Assembly (NCBI GenBank): GCA_025356795.1
Contig: JANXRR010000095.1
Span: 1 to 9,208, forward strand
Length of the DNA: 9,208 nucleotides
Direction: 5' to 3'
From: Bacteroidia bacterium
GTDB taxonomy: Bacteria > Bacteroidota > Bacteroidia > Cytophagales > Cyclobacteriaceae
This document shows positions 1-7,092 of this stretch, piece after piece. Made by a program: the position numbers and the translations under genes. The notes below the pieces were generated by a model. It was not told the DNA's origin and searched no databases. It saw only the letters and a list, made by a program, of their open reading frames with translations. The stretch's first letter is position 1, and every line of letters starts with the position of its first letter.

Positions 1-1122
1 TTTCCGTTGGTGATCTGGCAAACGGGATCTGGTACTCAAAGCAACATGAATGCAAACGAAGTGATTGCCTACCGCGCACATGTGTTGAGTGGTGGAAAAT
101 TATCCGATGAAAAAAAGGTGCTTCACCCCAACGATGATGTCAATAAATCACAATCGAGCAACGATACTTTCCCCACGGCCATGCACATTGCGGCCTACAA
201 GCAAGTGGTAGAAATTACCCTTCCGGGGATGATAAAGCTCCGCGAAGCCCTTTCCACGAAAGCGGAAGCATTCAAAACAATTGTAAAGACAGGACGCACC
301 CATTTTATGGATGCAACACCTCTTACGCTTGGCCAAGAGTTTTCGGGCTATGTTCAGCAACTTACCAATAGCATGAGGGCCATTACCAATGCCTTGGAAA
401 TGATTAGAGAGCTCGCACTGGGCGGCACAGCCGTTGGAACGGGATTAAATACACCCCAAGGGTACGATGTGTTGGTGGCAAAAAAGATTGCTGAGTTAAC
501 AGGCTATCCGTTCGTTACTGCTCCCAATAAATTTGAGGCTTTGGCCGCGCACGATGCCATGGTAGAGCTTTCGGGCGCGTTAAAACGAAGTGCTGTTTCG
601 TTAATGAAGATAGCGAACGACCTTCGTATGCTAAGCTCTGGCCCACGCAGTGGCATTGGTGAGATCATAATCCCCGACAATGAACCTGGTTCATCTATCA
701 TGCCCGGAAAAGTAAACCCAACCCAACCAGAAGCTCTCACCATGGTGTGCGCTCAGGTTATGGGCAACGATGTGGCCGTATCTATTGGCGGCTCAAACGG
801 CCACTTTGAATTGAATGTGTTCAAGCCGGTGATCGCTTCTAACGTATTGCAATCCGCTCGTTTACTTGGCGATGCCTGTGTTTCATTTACAGAAAAATGT
901 GCTATCGGCATTGAGCCTAACCTGCCCATTATTAAGCAGCACATGGAAAATTCGCTCATGTTAGTTACTGCGTTAAACACACACATTGGCTATGAAAACG
1001 CAGCCAAGATTGCCAAGAAGGCACACAAAGAAAACAAAACTTTACGAGATGCGGCCGTTGAGTTAGGATTGCTCACCTCCGCCCAATTTGATGAGTGGGT
1101 TCGCCCTGAAAAAATGGTATGA
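1..1122 (+). CDS. fumC: Fumarate hydratase, class II (5' end cut by window edge)
   Basis: This enzyme reversibly hydrates fumarate to L-malate in the TCA cycle. It is a cytoplasmic, iron-independent homotetramer of the fumarase/aspartase superfamily. The frame is open from base 1 and the first residues ([17 protein letters not shown]) are internal in the family, so about 87 N-terminal residues lie upstream compared with the E. coli enzyme; 373 residues remain. Visible landmarks, numbered from the first residue here, are [14 protein letters not shown] (42-55), GRTH with the catalytic-base histidine at 101 (H188 in E. coli), and the superfamily signature [11 protein letters not shown] (230-240) with the catalytic serine at 231 (S318 in E. 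coli). The protein stops at VRPEKMV, somewhat shorter than E. coli FumC. TGA is followed directly by an in-frame TAG. GC looks about ten points higher than in the following genes. No terminator separates it from the next gene. The assignment is very secure. Confidence 0.97.
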   Translation, partial: FPLVIWQTGSGTQSNMNANEVIAYRAHVLSGGKLSDEKKVLHPNDDVNKSQSSNDTFPTAMHIAAYKQVVEITLPGMIKLREALSTKAEAFKTIVKTGRTHFMDATPLTLGQEFSGYVQQLTNSMRAITNALEMIRELALGGTAVGTGLNTPQGYDVLVAKKIAELTGYPFVTAPNKFEALAAHDAMVELSGALKRSAVSLMKIANDLRMLSSGPRSGIGEIIIPDNEPGSSIMPGKVNPTQPEALTMVCAQVMGNDVAVSIGGSNGHFELNVFKPVIASNVLQSARLLGDACVSFTEKCAIGIEPNLPIIKQHMENSLMLVTALNTHIGYENAAKIAKKAHKENKTLRDAAVELGLLTSAQFDEWVRPEKMV

Positions 1123-1190
1123 TAGACCGCACGAATCTGAAATCAAAAGAATTTTATTACTTTTAACATTGAATAAACACTCTAAAGCAA

Positions 1191-1826
1191 ATGCAAAACA
1201 AAGTCATCGTTCTCTGTTTAGTTCTTCTTTTCGCGGGCGCACAAACCTTCGCCCAGCTATCCAAAAAAGAAAAAAAGGAATGGAAAAAGAAAGCAAAAGA
1301 ATTTGCTAAGAACCCAGACAACCTAAAGACGTTAGTGGATCAAAAGCAAACCGCAGACAATACAGTTACTGCCTTGAAAGGCGATGTAGCTAAATTTCAA
1401 ACGAGCCTCTCAGAAAAAGATGCAAGGCTTGCCGAACTTGAAAGTCAGCTCAACACAGCAAGAACCGAACTTACCACCACCAAGGCAGAGCTTGCAAAAA
1501 AGCTTGAAACACCTCCACCACCAAATCCTATGGATTTTTCAAAAGGCTTAGTTTTTAAAGTTCAAATAGGTGCCTTTAAGAACAAGAATCTAGCTAAGTA
1601 TTTTGAAAACAATCCTAATTTTGGAGGCGAGGTAAAAGAAGGTGAACCTCAAAAAATAACCATTGGTATTTTTAGAGACTATTGGGAGGCAAATACCTTT
1701 AAAAAGTACCTAAGAGAAATGGGCGTGAGTGATGCTTGGATAGTTCCTTACAAAGACGCCACTCGCGTAGAATTAAAAGATGTTCTAGAAGGTGTTGGTG
1801 CAGAAAAGCCAAAAGGTTCTAAATAA
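1191..1826 (+). CDS. Exported coiled-coil protein with SPOR-like C-terminal domain
   Basis: This is a 211-residue protein. Residues 1-21 form a signal peptide (K4, hydrophobic core VIVLCLVLLFAG, cleavage likely after TFA). A lysine/glutamate-rich segment follows (about 23-45), then a heptad-like coiled coil (about 50-106) rich in A, L, E, K and T, a proline linker (PPPPNP, 108-113), and a C-terminal domain (about 119-190). In that domain, FKVQIGAFKN and the later ITIGIFRDYWEANTFKKYLREMG resemble the two-repeat layout of SPOR/peptidoglycan-binding domains. Similar Bacteroidota proteins are sometimes labelled ezrin/radixin/moesin-like because of the coiled coil; that label has no functional weight. 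A periplasmic envelope role, perhaps binding peptidoglycan, is an inference. It lies 68 bases after fumC with no visible terminator between them, so readthrough from fumC is possible, and it is followed by a strong terminator. The ATG is supported by the signal peptide that begins there. Confidence 0.82.
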   Translation: MQNKVIVLCLVLLFAGAQTFAQLSKKEKKEWKKKAKEFAKNPDNLKTLVDQKQTADNTVTALKGDVAKFQTSLSEKDARLAELESQLNTARTELTTTKAELAKKLETPPPPNPMDFSKGLVFKVQIGAFKNKNLAKYFENNPNFGGEVKEGEPQKITIGIFRDYWEANTFKKYLREMGVSDAWIVPYKDATRVELKDVLEGVGAEKPKGSK

Positions 1827-1844
1827 GAAGTTCATTAATTCATT

Positions 1845-1880
1845 AAAAAGCAGTGCTTAAACGTTAAGTACTGCTTTTTT
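1845..1880 (+). terminator. Strong intrinsic terminator after the SPOR-like gene
   Basis: Left arm 1845-1860 (AAAAAGCAGTGCTTAA) pairs with 1864-1879 (TTAAGTACTGCTTTTT) over 16 pairs including one G-U wobble, with a 3-base nominal loop (ACG). It ends in a T6 run (1875-1880) followed by ATTTT. The A-run on the left mirrors the T-run on the right, so it could work on both strands, but no minus-strand gene ends here. It begins 18 bases after the stop codon of the SPOR-like gene. Confidence 0.88.
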
Positions 1881-1892
1881 ATTTTACTAGTT

Positions 1893-3605
1893 ATGGAAAA
1901 GCGATGGATACTCAAGCCTAACCCTCCTGTTGATGAAGTAGAAAAACTAAGTAAGGTTATCAACCTAAACCCCTTTCTTACTTCAATTTTAATTCAACGA
2001 GGTATTTCAACTTTTGAGGCCGCCAAAGAATTCTTTAGGCCATCGTTAGATCAGCTTCACGATCCCTTCCTTTTAAAGGGAATGACTAACGCTGTTGCTA
2101 GAATAAAGTCAGCAATAGATTCGAACGAAAAGATTTTGGTCTTCGGAGATTATGATGTGGATGGAACAACTTCCGTTGCGCTCGTCTTTAGCTACCTAAA
2201 GACTTTCTACAATCAGGTTGAATACTATATCCCTGATCGGCACTCAGAAGGGTATGGCGTTTCTGAAAAAGGTATTGAGTGGGCTGCCACCAATAATTTC
2301 AAACTTATAATTGCACTTGATTTGGGAATTAAAGCTTCGGCAATGGTAGCATTGGCAGCTAACCAAGGAATTGATTTTATTATTTGCGATCATCACTTAC
2401 CGGGAGAGTCTGTTCCTCAAGCAATTGCTGTGCTTGACCCAAAACAAACCGATTGTGAGTATCCTTTTGATGAATTGAGCGGATGCGGCTTAGGCTTCAA
2501 ACTGATTCAAGCCTATTCCCAAAAATATGAACCTGAAACAGACATTGCTCAATATTTAGATTTAGTTTCCGTTAGCATCGCTTCAGATATAGTGCCTATT
2601 AATGGTGAAAATAGAGTTTTGGCTTATTTTGGCCTTAAAAAGTTAAATGAAAATCCTTCGCCTGGCTTAAAAGCACTAAAAGAAATTGCGGGCATAAAAA
2701 ATGATCTCGATATTTCTGGAATTGTTTTTACACTTGGCCCTCGCATTAATTCGGCAGGCAGAGTTGCTCATGCCAATAGCGCGGTAGAATTATTAACCTC
2801 TTCCACTGAGAGTCAGGCTCTAGAGTTTGCTGAAAAACTAAATCTTAAAAATGATTTGAGAAGGAGTTTTGATCTTGCTACAACTGAAGATGCGCTTGCA
2901 ATGATTGAAGCAGATGTTACCCTTCAATCAAAAAAATCAACTCTATTATTTAAAGAAACGTGGCATAAAGGAGTAATTGGCATAGTTGCTGCTAGGTGTA
3001 TTGAAAAATATTATCGCCCCACTATAATTTTAACTGAATCGGAAGGTAAAGTAACTGGCTCGGCCAGAAGCATTGCTGGTTTTGATTTATATGCCGCGCT
3101 TGTAAAGTGCAGCGATCTATTTGAAAAGTTTGGTGGTCACAAATATGCAGCTGGTTTAACAATGGACAAACGAAACTTAAAAGCATTTGAAGAGCGATTT
3201 GAAGAGATAGCTAAAAAGTGCATCTCTGAAGAAATGCTAACACCAAAAATAGATATCGATCAGATTATAAATTTTGATTCCATTACTCCAAAATTTATTA
3301 GTGTCCTTAAACAAATGGCTCCCTTCGGTCCTGAAAATCTAAGCCCTGTTTTTGAATCTAAGAATGTTTCAGTAATCAACTCACTATCAAATATGAAAGA
3401 TCGACACATCCGCTTTCTTGCAGGTCAAGAAAACAATAGTAACTTCTTCAATTCTATTGGCTTTGATATGATGGAATGTTATGATCAAATCAAAGGTAAA
3501 CAACCATTCAGCATGGCGTATACCATCGAAGAAAATTCGTTTAACGGAAACACTTCTATACAGCTTCGGATAAAAGACATTAAATTTGAGCATCAATTAA
3601 AGTAA
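1893..3605 (+). CDS. recJ: Single-stranded-DNA-specific 5'-3' exonuclease RecJ
   Basis: RecJ degrades single-stranded DNA 5' to 3' in the RecF recombination pathway, mismatch repair and base excision repair, in the cytoplasm. The 570-residue length is typical. The DHH phosphoesterase core shows motif I FGDYDVDGT (84-92), an aspartate in ALDLGIKA (D143), motif III CDHH (165-168) and SDIVP (231-235), which together supply the metal ligands. GPRINSAGR (282-290) is a family hallmark. The DHHA1 domain follows with HKGVIGIVAAR (358-368), GSARS (389-393) and GGHKYAAG (414-421). The remaining roughly 140 residues match the position of the OB-fold domain, including APFGPEN (476-482). All key residues are present. 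It begins 13 bases after the end of the preceding hairpin's T-run, so its promoter must overlap that hairpin or it depends on readthrough. The ATG gives a typical N-terminus (KRWILKPNP). Confidence 0.97.
   Translation: MEKRWILKPNPPVDEVEKLSKVINLNPFLTSILIQRGISTFEAAKEFFRPSLDQLHDPFLLKGMTNAVARIKSAIDSNEKILVFGDYDVDGTTSVALVFSYLKTFYNQVEYYIPDRHSEGYGVSEKGIEWAATNNFKLIIALDLGIKASAMVALAANQGIDFIICDHHLPGESVPQAIAVLDPKQTDCEYPFDELSGCGLGFKLIQAYSQKYEPETDIAQYLDLVSVSIASDIVPINGENRVLAYFGLKKLNENPSPGLKALKEIAGIKNDLDISGIVFTLGPRINSAGRVAHANSAVELLTSSTESQALEFAEKLNLKNDLRRSFDLATTEDALAMIEADVTLQSKKSTLLFKETWHKGVIGIVAARCIEKYYRPTIILTESEGKVTGSARSIAGFDLYAALVKCSDLFEKFGGHKYAAGLTMDKRNLKAFEERFEEIAKKCISEEMLTPKIDIDQIINFDSITPKFISVLKQMAPFGPENLSPVFESKNVSVINSLSNMKDRHIRFLAGQENNSNFFNSIGFDMMECYDQIKGKQPFSMAYTIEENSFNGNTSIQLRIKDIKFEHQLK
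3581..3588 (+). promoter_or_regulatory. Possible -7 promoter element inside the recJ 3' end, facing lptB
   Basis: TAAATTTG matches the Bacteroidota -7 consensus TAnnTTTG exactly and lies 63 bases before the lptB start. No clear TTTG -33 element sits about 20 bases upstream. If it is used, transcription would start near 3594 and the palindrome at 3604-3636 would lie in the lptB 5' leader. In AT-rich coding sequence such an 8-mer can easily arise by chance. Confidence 0.25.
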
Positions 3606-3636
3606 ACCTGTAAGGCCTCTAAGGCCTTACAGGTTT
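3604..3636. repeat. Perfect palindromic hairpin, REP-like candidate, between recJ and lptB
   Basis: The arm AAACCTGTAAGGCCT (3604-3618) is perfectly complementary to AGGCCTTACAGGTTT (3622-3636) with a 3-base loop CTA. The left arm includes the last two bases of the recJ stop codon. No T-run follows on the + strand (TAGAAAATAATTAATT), so it is not a classical intrinsic terminator, though it could weaken readthrough or protect the recJ mRNA 3' end. The shape and its CCTGTAAGG/CCTTACAGG core look like dispersed intergenic palindromes I associate with Bacteroidota genomes. Only one copy occurs here, so the repeat status is inference. Confidence 0.6.
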
Positions 3637-3651
3637 AGAAAATAATTAATT

Positions 3652-4410
3652 ATGAAATTACGAGCCGAAAACCTAATCAAGAAATATAAAAAACGCACCG
3701 TTGTCAATGACGTTACCGTTGAGGTTGAGCAAGGAGAAATTGTTGGTCTTTTGGGGCCAAATGGCGCGGGTAAAACCACCAGTTTCTACATGATTGTAGG
3801 TTTGATAAAACCCAACTCAGGGAACATTTTTCTTGAGAATGAAAACATTACGCAGTTGCCAATGTATCAGCGGGCAAAATTAGGAATAGGTTATTTAGCA
3901 CAAGAAGCCTCTGTTTTCAGAAAGCTAACCGTGGAAGAAAACATTTTGGCACCCTTAGAAATGCGTGATATGAGCAACCGTGATAGGAAAGACAAAGTAG
4001 AACAATTGCTTGAAGAATTTAGCTTGACTCATGTGCGCAAAAATTTAGGTATTGTGCTTTCGGGCGGTGAAAGAAGAAGGACTGAAATTGCCCGAGCTCT
4101 TGCTGTAGATCCAAAATTTGTATTACTCGATGAACCTTTCGCAGGGGTAGATCCCATTGCTGTGGAAGAAATACAGTCCATTGTAGCAAAGCTTAAGAAG
4201 AAAAATATTGGCATTTTAATTACCGATCATAATGTGGATGAAACCCTTTCTATTACCGATCGAGCTTATTTAATGGTAGACGGCAAATTATTTAGATCAG
4301 GTTCATCAGAAGAACTTGCCAATGACCCCATGGTTCGCAAAGTTTATTTGGGGCAAAACTTTCAACTTAAAAAATCAAGAACAGCAACCCTTCCCGTTTC
4401 TAACGAATAG
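3652..4410 (+). CDS. lptB: Lipopolysaccharide export ABC transporter ATP-binding protein LptB
   Basis: LptB is the cytoplasmic ATPase of the LptB2FGC transporter, which extracts LPS from the inner membrane and drives it along the Lpt bridge to the outer membrane. The 252-residue protein has every ABC motif: Walker [10 protein letters not shown] (35-43), Q-loop glutamine 84 in [17 protein letters not shown], signature [15 protein letters not shown] (136-150), Walker B FVLLDE (156-161), D-loop AGVDP (164-168) and switch histidine 193 (TDHNV). The phrases [18 protein letters not shown] and LSGGERRR...EIARAL are characteristic of LptB rather than of branched-chain amino-acid ATPases. It is slightly longer than the E. 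coli protein (241 aa), with a short extra C-terminal tail. lptF, lptG, lptC and lptA are not in the window, which fits scattered lpt genes. It lies 46 bases downstream of recJ on the same strand. Confidence 0.95.
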   Translation: MKLRAENLIKKYKKRTVVNDVTVEVEQGEIVGLLGPNGAGKTTSFYMIVGLIKPNSGNIFLENENITQLPMYQRAKLGIGYLAQEASVFRKLTVEENILAPLEMRDMSNRDRKDKVEQLLEEFSLTHVRKNLGIVLSGGERRRTEIARALAVDPKFVLLDEPFAGVDPIAVEEIQSIVAKLKKKNIGILITDHNVDETLSITDRAYLMVDGKLFRSGSSEELANDPMVRKVYLGQNFQLKKSRTATLPVSNE

Positions 4411-4435
4411 GTTGCGAGCCTCTTCGTCTTGTTTT
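4403..4435 (+). terminator. Possible weak intrinsic terminator of lptB
   Basis: ACGAA (4403-4407) pairs with TTCGT (4423-4427) and AGG (4409-4411) with CCT (4419-4421), giving eight pairs with one T/C mismatch and a 7-base loop. CTTGTTTT follows (4428-4435). The stem covers the lptB stop codon. It is short and imperfect, so termination is probably partial. Confidence 0.4.
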
Positions 4436-4445
4436 GGTTATCTGC

Positions 4446-4477
4446 TTTAAGAGAGTACTTTTACCCTCTTACGTTTG
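4446..4477 (+). promoter_or_regulatory. Bacteroidota-type promoter of the GH3 gene
   Basis: TACGTTTG (4470-4477) is an exact match to the -7 consensus TAnnTTTG. TTTA at 4446-4449, 20 bases upstream, is a 3-of-4 match to the -33 TTTG element at roughly the expected spacing. Transcription would then begin around 4482-4484, only a few bases before the ATG at 4485, which implies a leaderless or nearly leaderless mRNA if that start codon is correct. Confidence 0.55.
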
Positions 4478-4484
4478 TAGTGGC

Positions 4485-5999
4485 ATGCAGATACTTAATT
4501 CATTCCTTACTTGGGTTATGAAAAAGCGAATCCATCAGATAGAGCTTTTCATGAAATATCCACATGATGTGCAGGATGAAACTTTAAAGAAGCTCTTGAG
4601 CACAGCACGCTATACAGAATTTGGTCAGCGATATTCTTTTGAGGACATCGTAAATTATGAAGACTTTAAAAGGCGAGTGCCTGTTCACACCTACGAACAA
4701 CTATACCCTTACATAGATCGGCTGCTTCGTGGAGAGCAAAATATTCTCTGGCCTTCCGAGATAAAATGGTTTGCAAAGTCATCGGGTACAACCAACGCAA
4801 GAAGTAAATTTATCCCAGTTTCCTGGGAAGCAATTGAAGAGTGCCATTACAAGGGAGGCAAAGACTTACTTTCCATTTATGTGAATAATTATCCTGCCAC
4901 AAAAATTTTTAGCGGCAAAGGCTTAGGTATTGGAGGCAGTTATCAAGTAAATGAATTTGATCCTTCAGCAACTTCCCACTACGGAGATGTTTCTGCCTTG
5001 ATTATGCAAAATCTTCCTCCTTGGGCTGAGTTTATTAGAACGCCAAGCCTGGAGATTGCTCTTATGGGCAATTGGGAAGAAAAAATTGATAAAATTGCCT
5101 CAGAAACATCAAAAGTAAATGTGGCGCACATTTCTGGAGTGCCAACTTGGACGGTCCTTCTTTTACAGCGAATACTTGATGTACAAAAGAAAAGTAGCAT
5201 ACTGGAAGTATGGCCAAACCTAGAAGTGTTTTTTCATGGTGCAGTAGCGTTTGCTCCTTATCGAAATCTTTTTAAAAGTTTGATTCCAGGTGACCAAATG
5301 AATTATTGGGAAACCTATAATGCCAGCGAGGGCTTTTTCGGCATTCAAGACCAAAAAAATTCTGAAGATCTCTTACTCATGCTTGACTATGGCGTATTTT
5401 ATGAATTCATACCTATGGAAGAGTTCGACAAAGAGTACCCTCAAACCGTAGGGCTCAGCGATGTTGAAATTGGGAAGAACTATGCCATGGTAATTTCCAC
5501 CAACTCTGGGCTTTGGAGATATAATATTGGCGACACTGTTAAATTTACAAGCAAATCTCCCCACCGAATTAGAATATCTGGTAGAACCAAACACTTTATA
5601 AACGCATTTGGAGAAGAGGTGATTATCGAAAATGCAGAAATAGCCATTACACATGCTTGCGAGAAAACAGGAGCCGTAATTGACAATTATACTGCAGCAC
5701 CCATTTACCTCGAAAAGGACAAACGAGGAGGCCATGAATGGATTGTAGAGTTTAAAAAATGCCCCGATAGCATGGAGAATTTTACTTTGATATTAGATCA
5801 AACCCTTAGAAAAGTGAACTCCGATTATGACTCCAAACGATTTCAAGACTTGGCGCTCGTACTGCCAAAAATACATTCGGTGGCTGAAGGAACGTTTTAT
5901 AACTGGATGAAAAGAAGAGGTAAGTTGGGGGGGCAAAACAAAGTGCCAAGACTTAGCAACTCAAGAGAATATGTCGATGATATTCTCACCATGCTTTAA
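4485..5999 (+). CDS. GH3-family acyl-acid amido synthetase homologue
   Basis: This belongs to the GH3 branch of the ANL adenylating enzymes. Plant members join amino acids to jasmonate or auxin by way of an acyl-AMP; the substrate of Bacteroidota members is not known to me. The 504 residues carry ATP/AMP motif I SSGTTNARSKFIP (99-111), motif II YNASEGFFG (278-286), motif III GLWRYNIGDTVKF (342-354), and the C-terminal-domain hinge GRTKHFINAFGEE (366-378). The conserved tail EGTFYNWMKRRGKLGGQNKVPRL lies at 468-490 (E468 onward). The adenylation motifs all appear intact, so it should be active. I chose ATG 4485, whose product starts MQILNSFLTWVMKKRIHQ as bacterial GH3 proteins usually do, over the longer frame opening at TTG 4434. 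ATG 4518 is an alternative. It follows lptB by 74 bases but has its own promoter. Its stop overlaps that of the convergent redoxin gene. A cytoplasmic enzyme; an envelope-lipid or amino-acid conjugate product is only a guess. Confidence 0.9.
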   Translation: MQILNSFLTWVMKKRIHQIELFMKYPHDVQDETLKKLLSTARYTEFGQRYSFEDIVNYEDFKRRVPVHTYEQLYPYIDRLLRGEQNILWPSEIKWFAKSSGTTNARSKFIPVSWEAIEECHYKGGKDLLSIYVNNYPATKIFSGKGLGIGGSYQVNEFDPSATSHYGDVSALIMQNLPPWAEFIRTPSLEIALMGNWEEKIDKIASETSKVNVAHISGVPTWTVLLLQRILDVQKKSSILEVWPNLEVFFHGAVAFAPYRNLFKSLIPGDQMNYWETYNASEGFFGIQDQKNSEDLLLMLDYGVFYEFIPMEEFDKEYPQTVGLSDVEIGKNYAMVISTNSGLWRYNIGDTVKFTSKSPHRIRISGRTKHFINAFGEEVIIENAEIAITHACEKTGAVIDNYTAAPIYLEKDKRGGHEWIVEFKKCPDSMENFTLILDQTLRKVNSDYDSKRFQDLALVLPKIHSVAEGTFYNWMKRRGKLGGQNKVPRLSNSREYVDDILTML

Positions 6000-6607
6000 G
6001 CATCTTTCCATTTTATGCCACAGCCTATCGCTTTTGTTTTAGTAACAGGAACTTGATTTCCATTTAATAAAGCATCCACTGCATTTTCAACATACTTTTT
6101 CTCTGCTTTTGACCCATCCCTTGAATTATCGTCAATAGCACCAATATAAGCTACTTTGAGACTTAGCCCGTTTTTGCTTAAAACAAATACATGGGGAGTA
6201 TTAGTGGCACCATACGTTTGAGCCACCTCCTGCGACTGGTCGTGCAAATATGCAAAATCATATTTTTTCTTGTTGGCCTCACTCACCATTTCGGCATATG
6301 AGTCATCAGGTGATTGTTGCTCATCATTAGAATTGATAGCAACAACGGGGAAACCCAAAGACAAGTACTTTTTATTTAACGCTATTATTCTTGTGTTATA
6401 TAATTTTGAAACAGGACAAGAATTACAATCAAAAATAACAATGAATCCTTTGGCGCTTTTATAATCTGATAAAGACACCATCTTTCCGTCAATATTTTTT
6501 AGTTTAAAATCAATTGCGATATCCCCGACACCATATCCTTTTTTTATCGATTGGGTTGCACTTATTAAAATGACAAGTAGGCAAACATTTTGTATGGCTT
6601 TTTTCAT
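5996..6607 (-). CDS. Exported thioredoxin-fold redoxin (PRX_like1 type)
   Basis: This is a 203-residue AhpC/TSA-Redoxin family protein. Residues 1 to about 20 form a signal peptide (MKKAIQNVCLLVILISATQS), which suggests a periplasmic location. The fold begins at GDIAIDFKLKNIDGKMVSLSDY. The redox centre CNSC is at 61-64 (FDCNSCPVSKLY), in the position where PRX_like1 proteins usually have CNHCP. The cis-proline is at 138 (ATNTPHVFVL). The motif YIGAIDDN (154-161) and the terminal TKAIGCGIKW, with C196, are also typical of that group. It probably acts as a thiol-disulfide oxidoreductase or peroxidase-like protein; the substrate is unknown. It is the second gene of a two-gene operon, starting 5 bases after the upstream gene's stop, and its own stop overlaps the GH3 stop at a shared TTAA. 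Confidence 0.87.
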   Translation of the reverse strand: MKKAIQNVCLLVILISATQSIKKGYGVGDIAIDFKLKNIDGKMVSLSDYKSAKGFIVIFDCNSCPVSKLYNTRIIALNKKYLSLGFPVVAINSNDEQQSPDDSYAEMVSEANKKKYDFAYLHDQSQEVAQTYGATNTPHVFVLSKNGLSLKVAYIGAIDDNSRDGSKAEKKYVENAVDALLNGNQVPVTKTKAIGCGIKWKDA

Positions 6608-6612
6608 TCTGT

Positions 6613-7092
6613 TTAATTTAACTGTTTTATTAAATCGTCAAGTTCTCCCTCGCGAAGTTCTCTTTCAATAAATTTTCTATTACCTGTTTTAGTATTTACC
6701 AAAAGGGTTGCGGGCAAAGCCCCTGACCATTGATTGTCAATTTTATCGATCCAAGAGTTGGGATCGTGCTCATCCAGAATTAAAACTCGCGAAGTTATTT
6801 TCTTTCGTTCTACAAATTTAAATACTTTTTCTGGTGATGGATCAATGTCAAGATCCAGACTTACAAGTGTTACTTTAATGTTGCCATTTTCTAGGTTTGC
6901 TTTTTCCAAAATGGGCATTTCTTTTACGCACGGAGCGCACCAAGTTGCCCAAAAGTTGATGACTTGAATTTTATCACTTTTAGTAACAATCAAACTTTCT
7001 ATTTCAGAAATTTTAACCACTCTTGGATTTTGAGAAAAGCCAATGGTAATGGCTGATAAATAAAGAAAAACACTCAAGGCAAATCGATTCAT
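6613..7092 (-). CDS. Exported TlpA/ResA-like thioredoxin-family protein
   Basis: This is a 159-residue protein. Residues 1-20 are a signal peptide (MNRFALSVFLYLSAITIGFS) followed by the mature start QNPRVV. The thioredoxin fold contains INFWATWCAPCVKEMP with the CxxC at 52-55, and a cis-proline at 127 in GALPATLLV. The WCAPC active site with a downstream KEMP is usual for the TlpA/ResA/DsbE group, which reduce disulfides in the periplasm, often for cytochrome c maturation or metal-site assembly. No cytochrome gene is nearby, so its partner is unknown. It is the first gene of an operon with the PRX_like1-type redoxin, 5 bases apart, so the two are probably made together and may exchange electrons (inference). 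I saw no convincing TAnnTTTG promoter upstream; TAAATTTTG on the minus strand (7180-7172) has one extra spacer base. Confidence 0.9.
   Translation of the reverse strand: MNRFALSVFLYLSAITIGFSQNPRVVKISEIESLIVTKSDKIQVINFWATWCAPCVKEMPILEKANLENGNIKVTLVSLDLDIDPSPEKVFKFVERKKITSRVLILDEHDPNSWIDKIDNQWSGALPATLLVNTKTGNRKFIERELREGELDDLIKQLN

Noticed and set aside
1088..1309. A 73-codon + strand frame overlapping the fumC end and the start of the SPOR-like gene
   Set aside because: It is out of frame with both, has no domain-like sequence, and its second half is just the lysine-rich start of the SPOR-like gene read in another frame.
4434..4484. Extended N-terminus of the GH3 protein from TTG 4434
   Set aside because: The extra 17 residues do not resemble GH3 N-termini, and the -7 promoter element lies inside this stretch, so it is probably not translated.
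5373..5735. A 120-codon minus-strand frame inside the GH3 gene
   Set aside because: It is fully antisense to well-conserved GH3 motifs III and the hinge; its composition (C, F, S, V rich) is typical of an antisense shadow.
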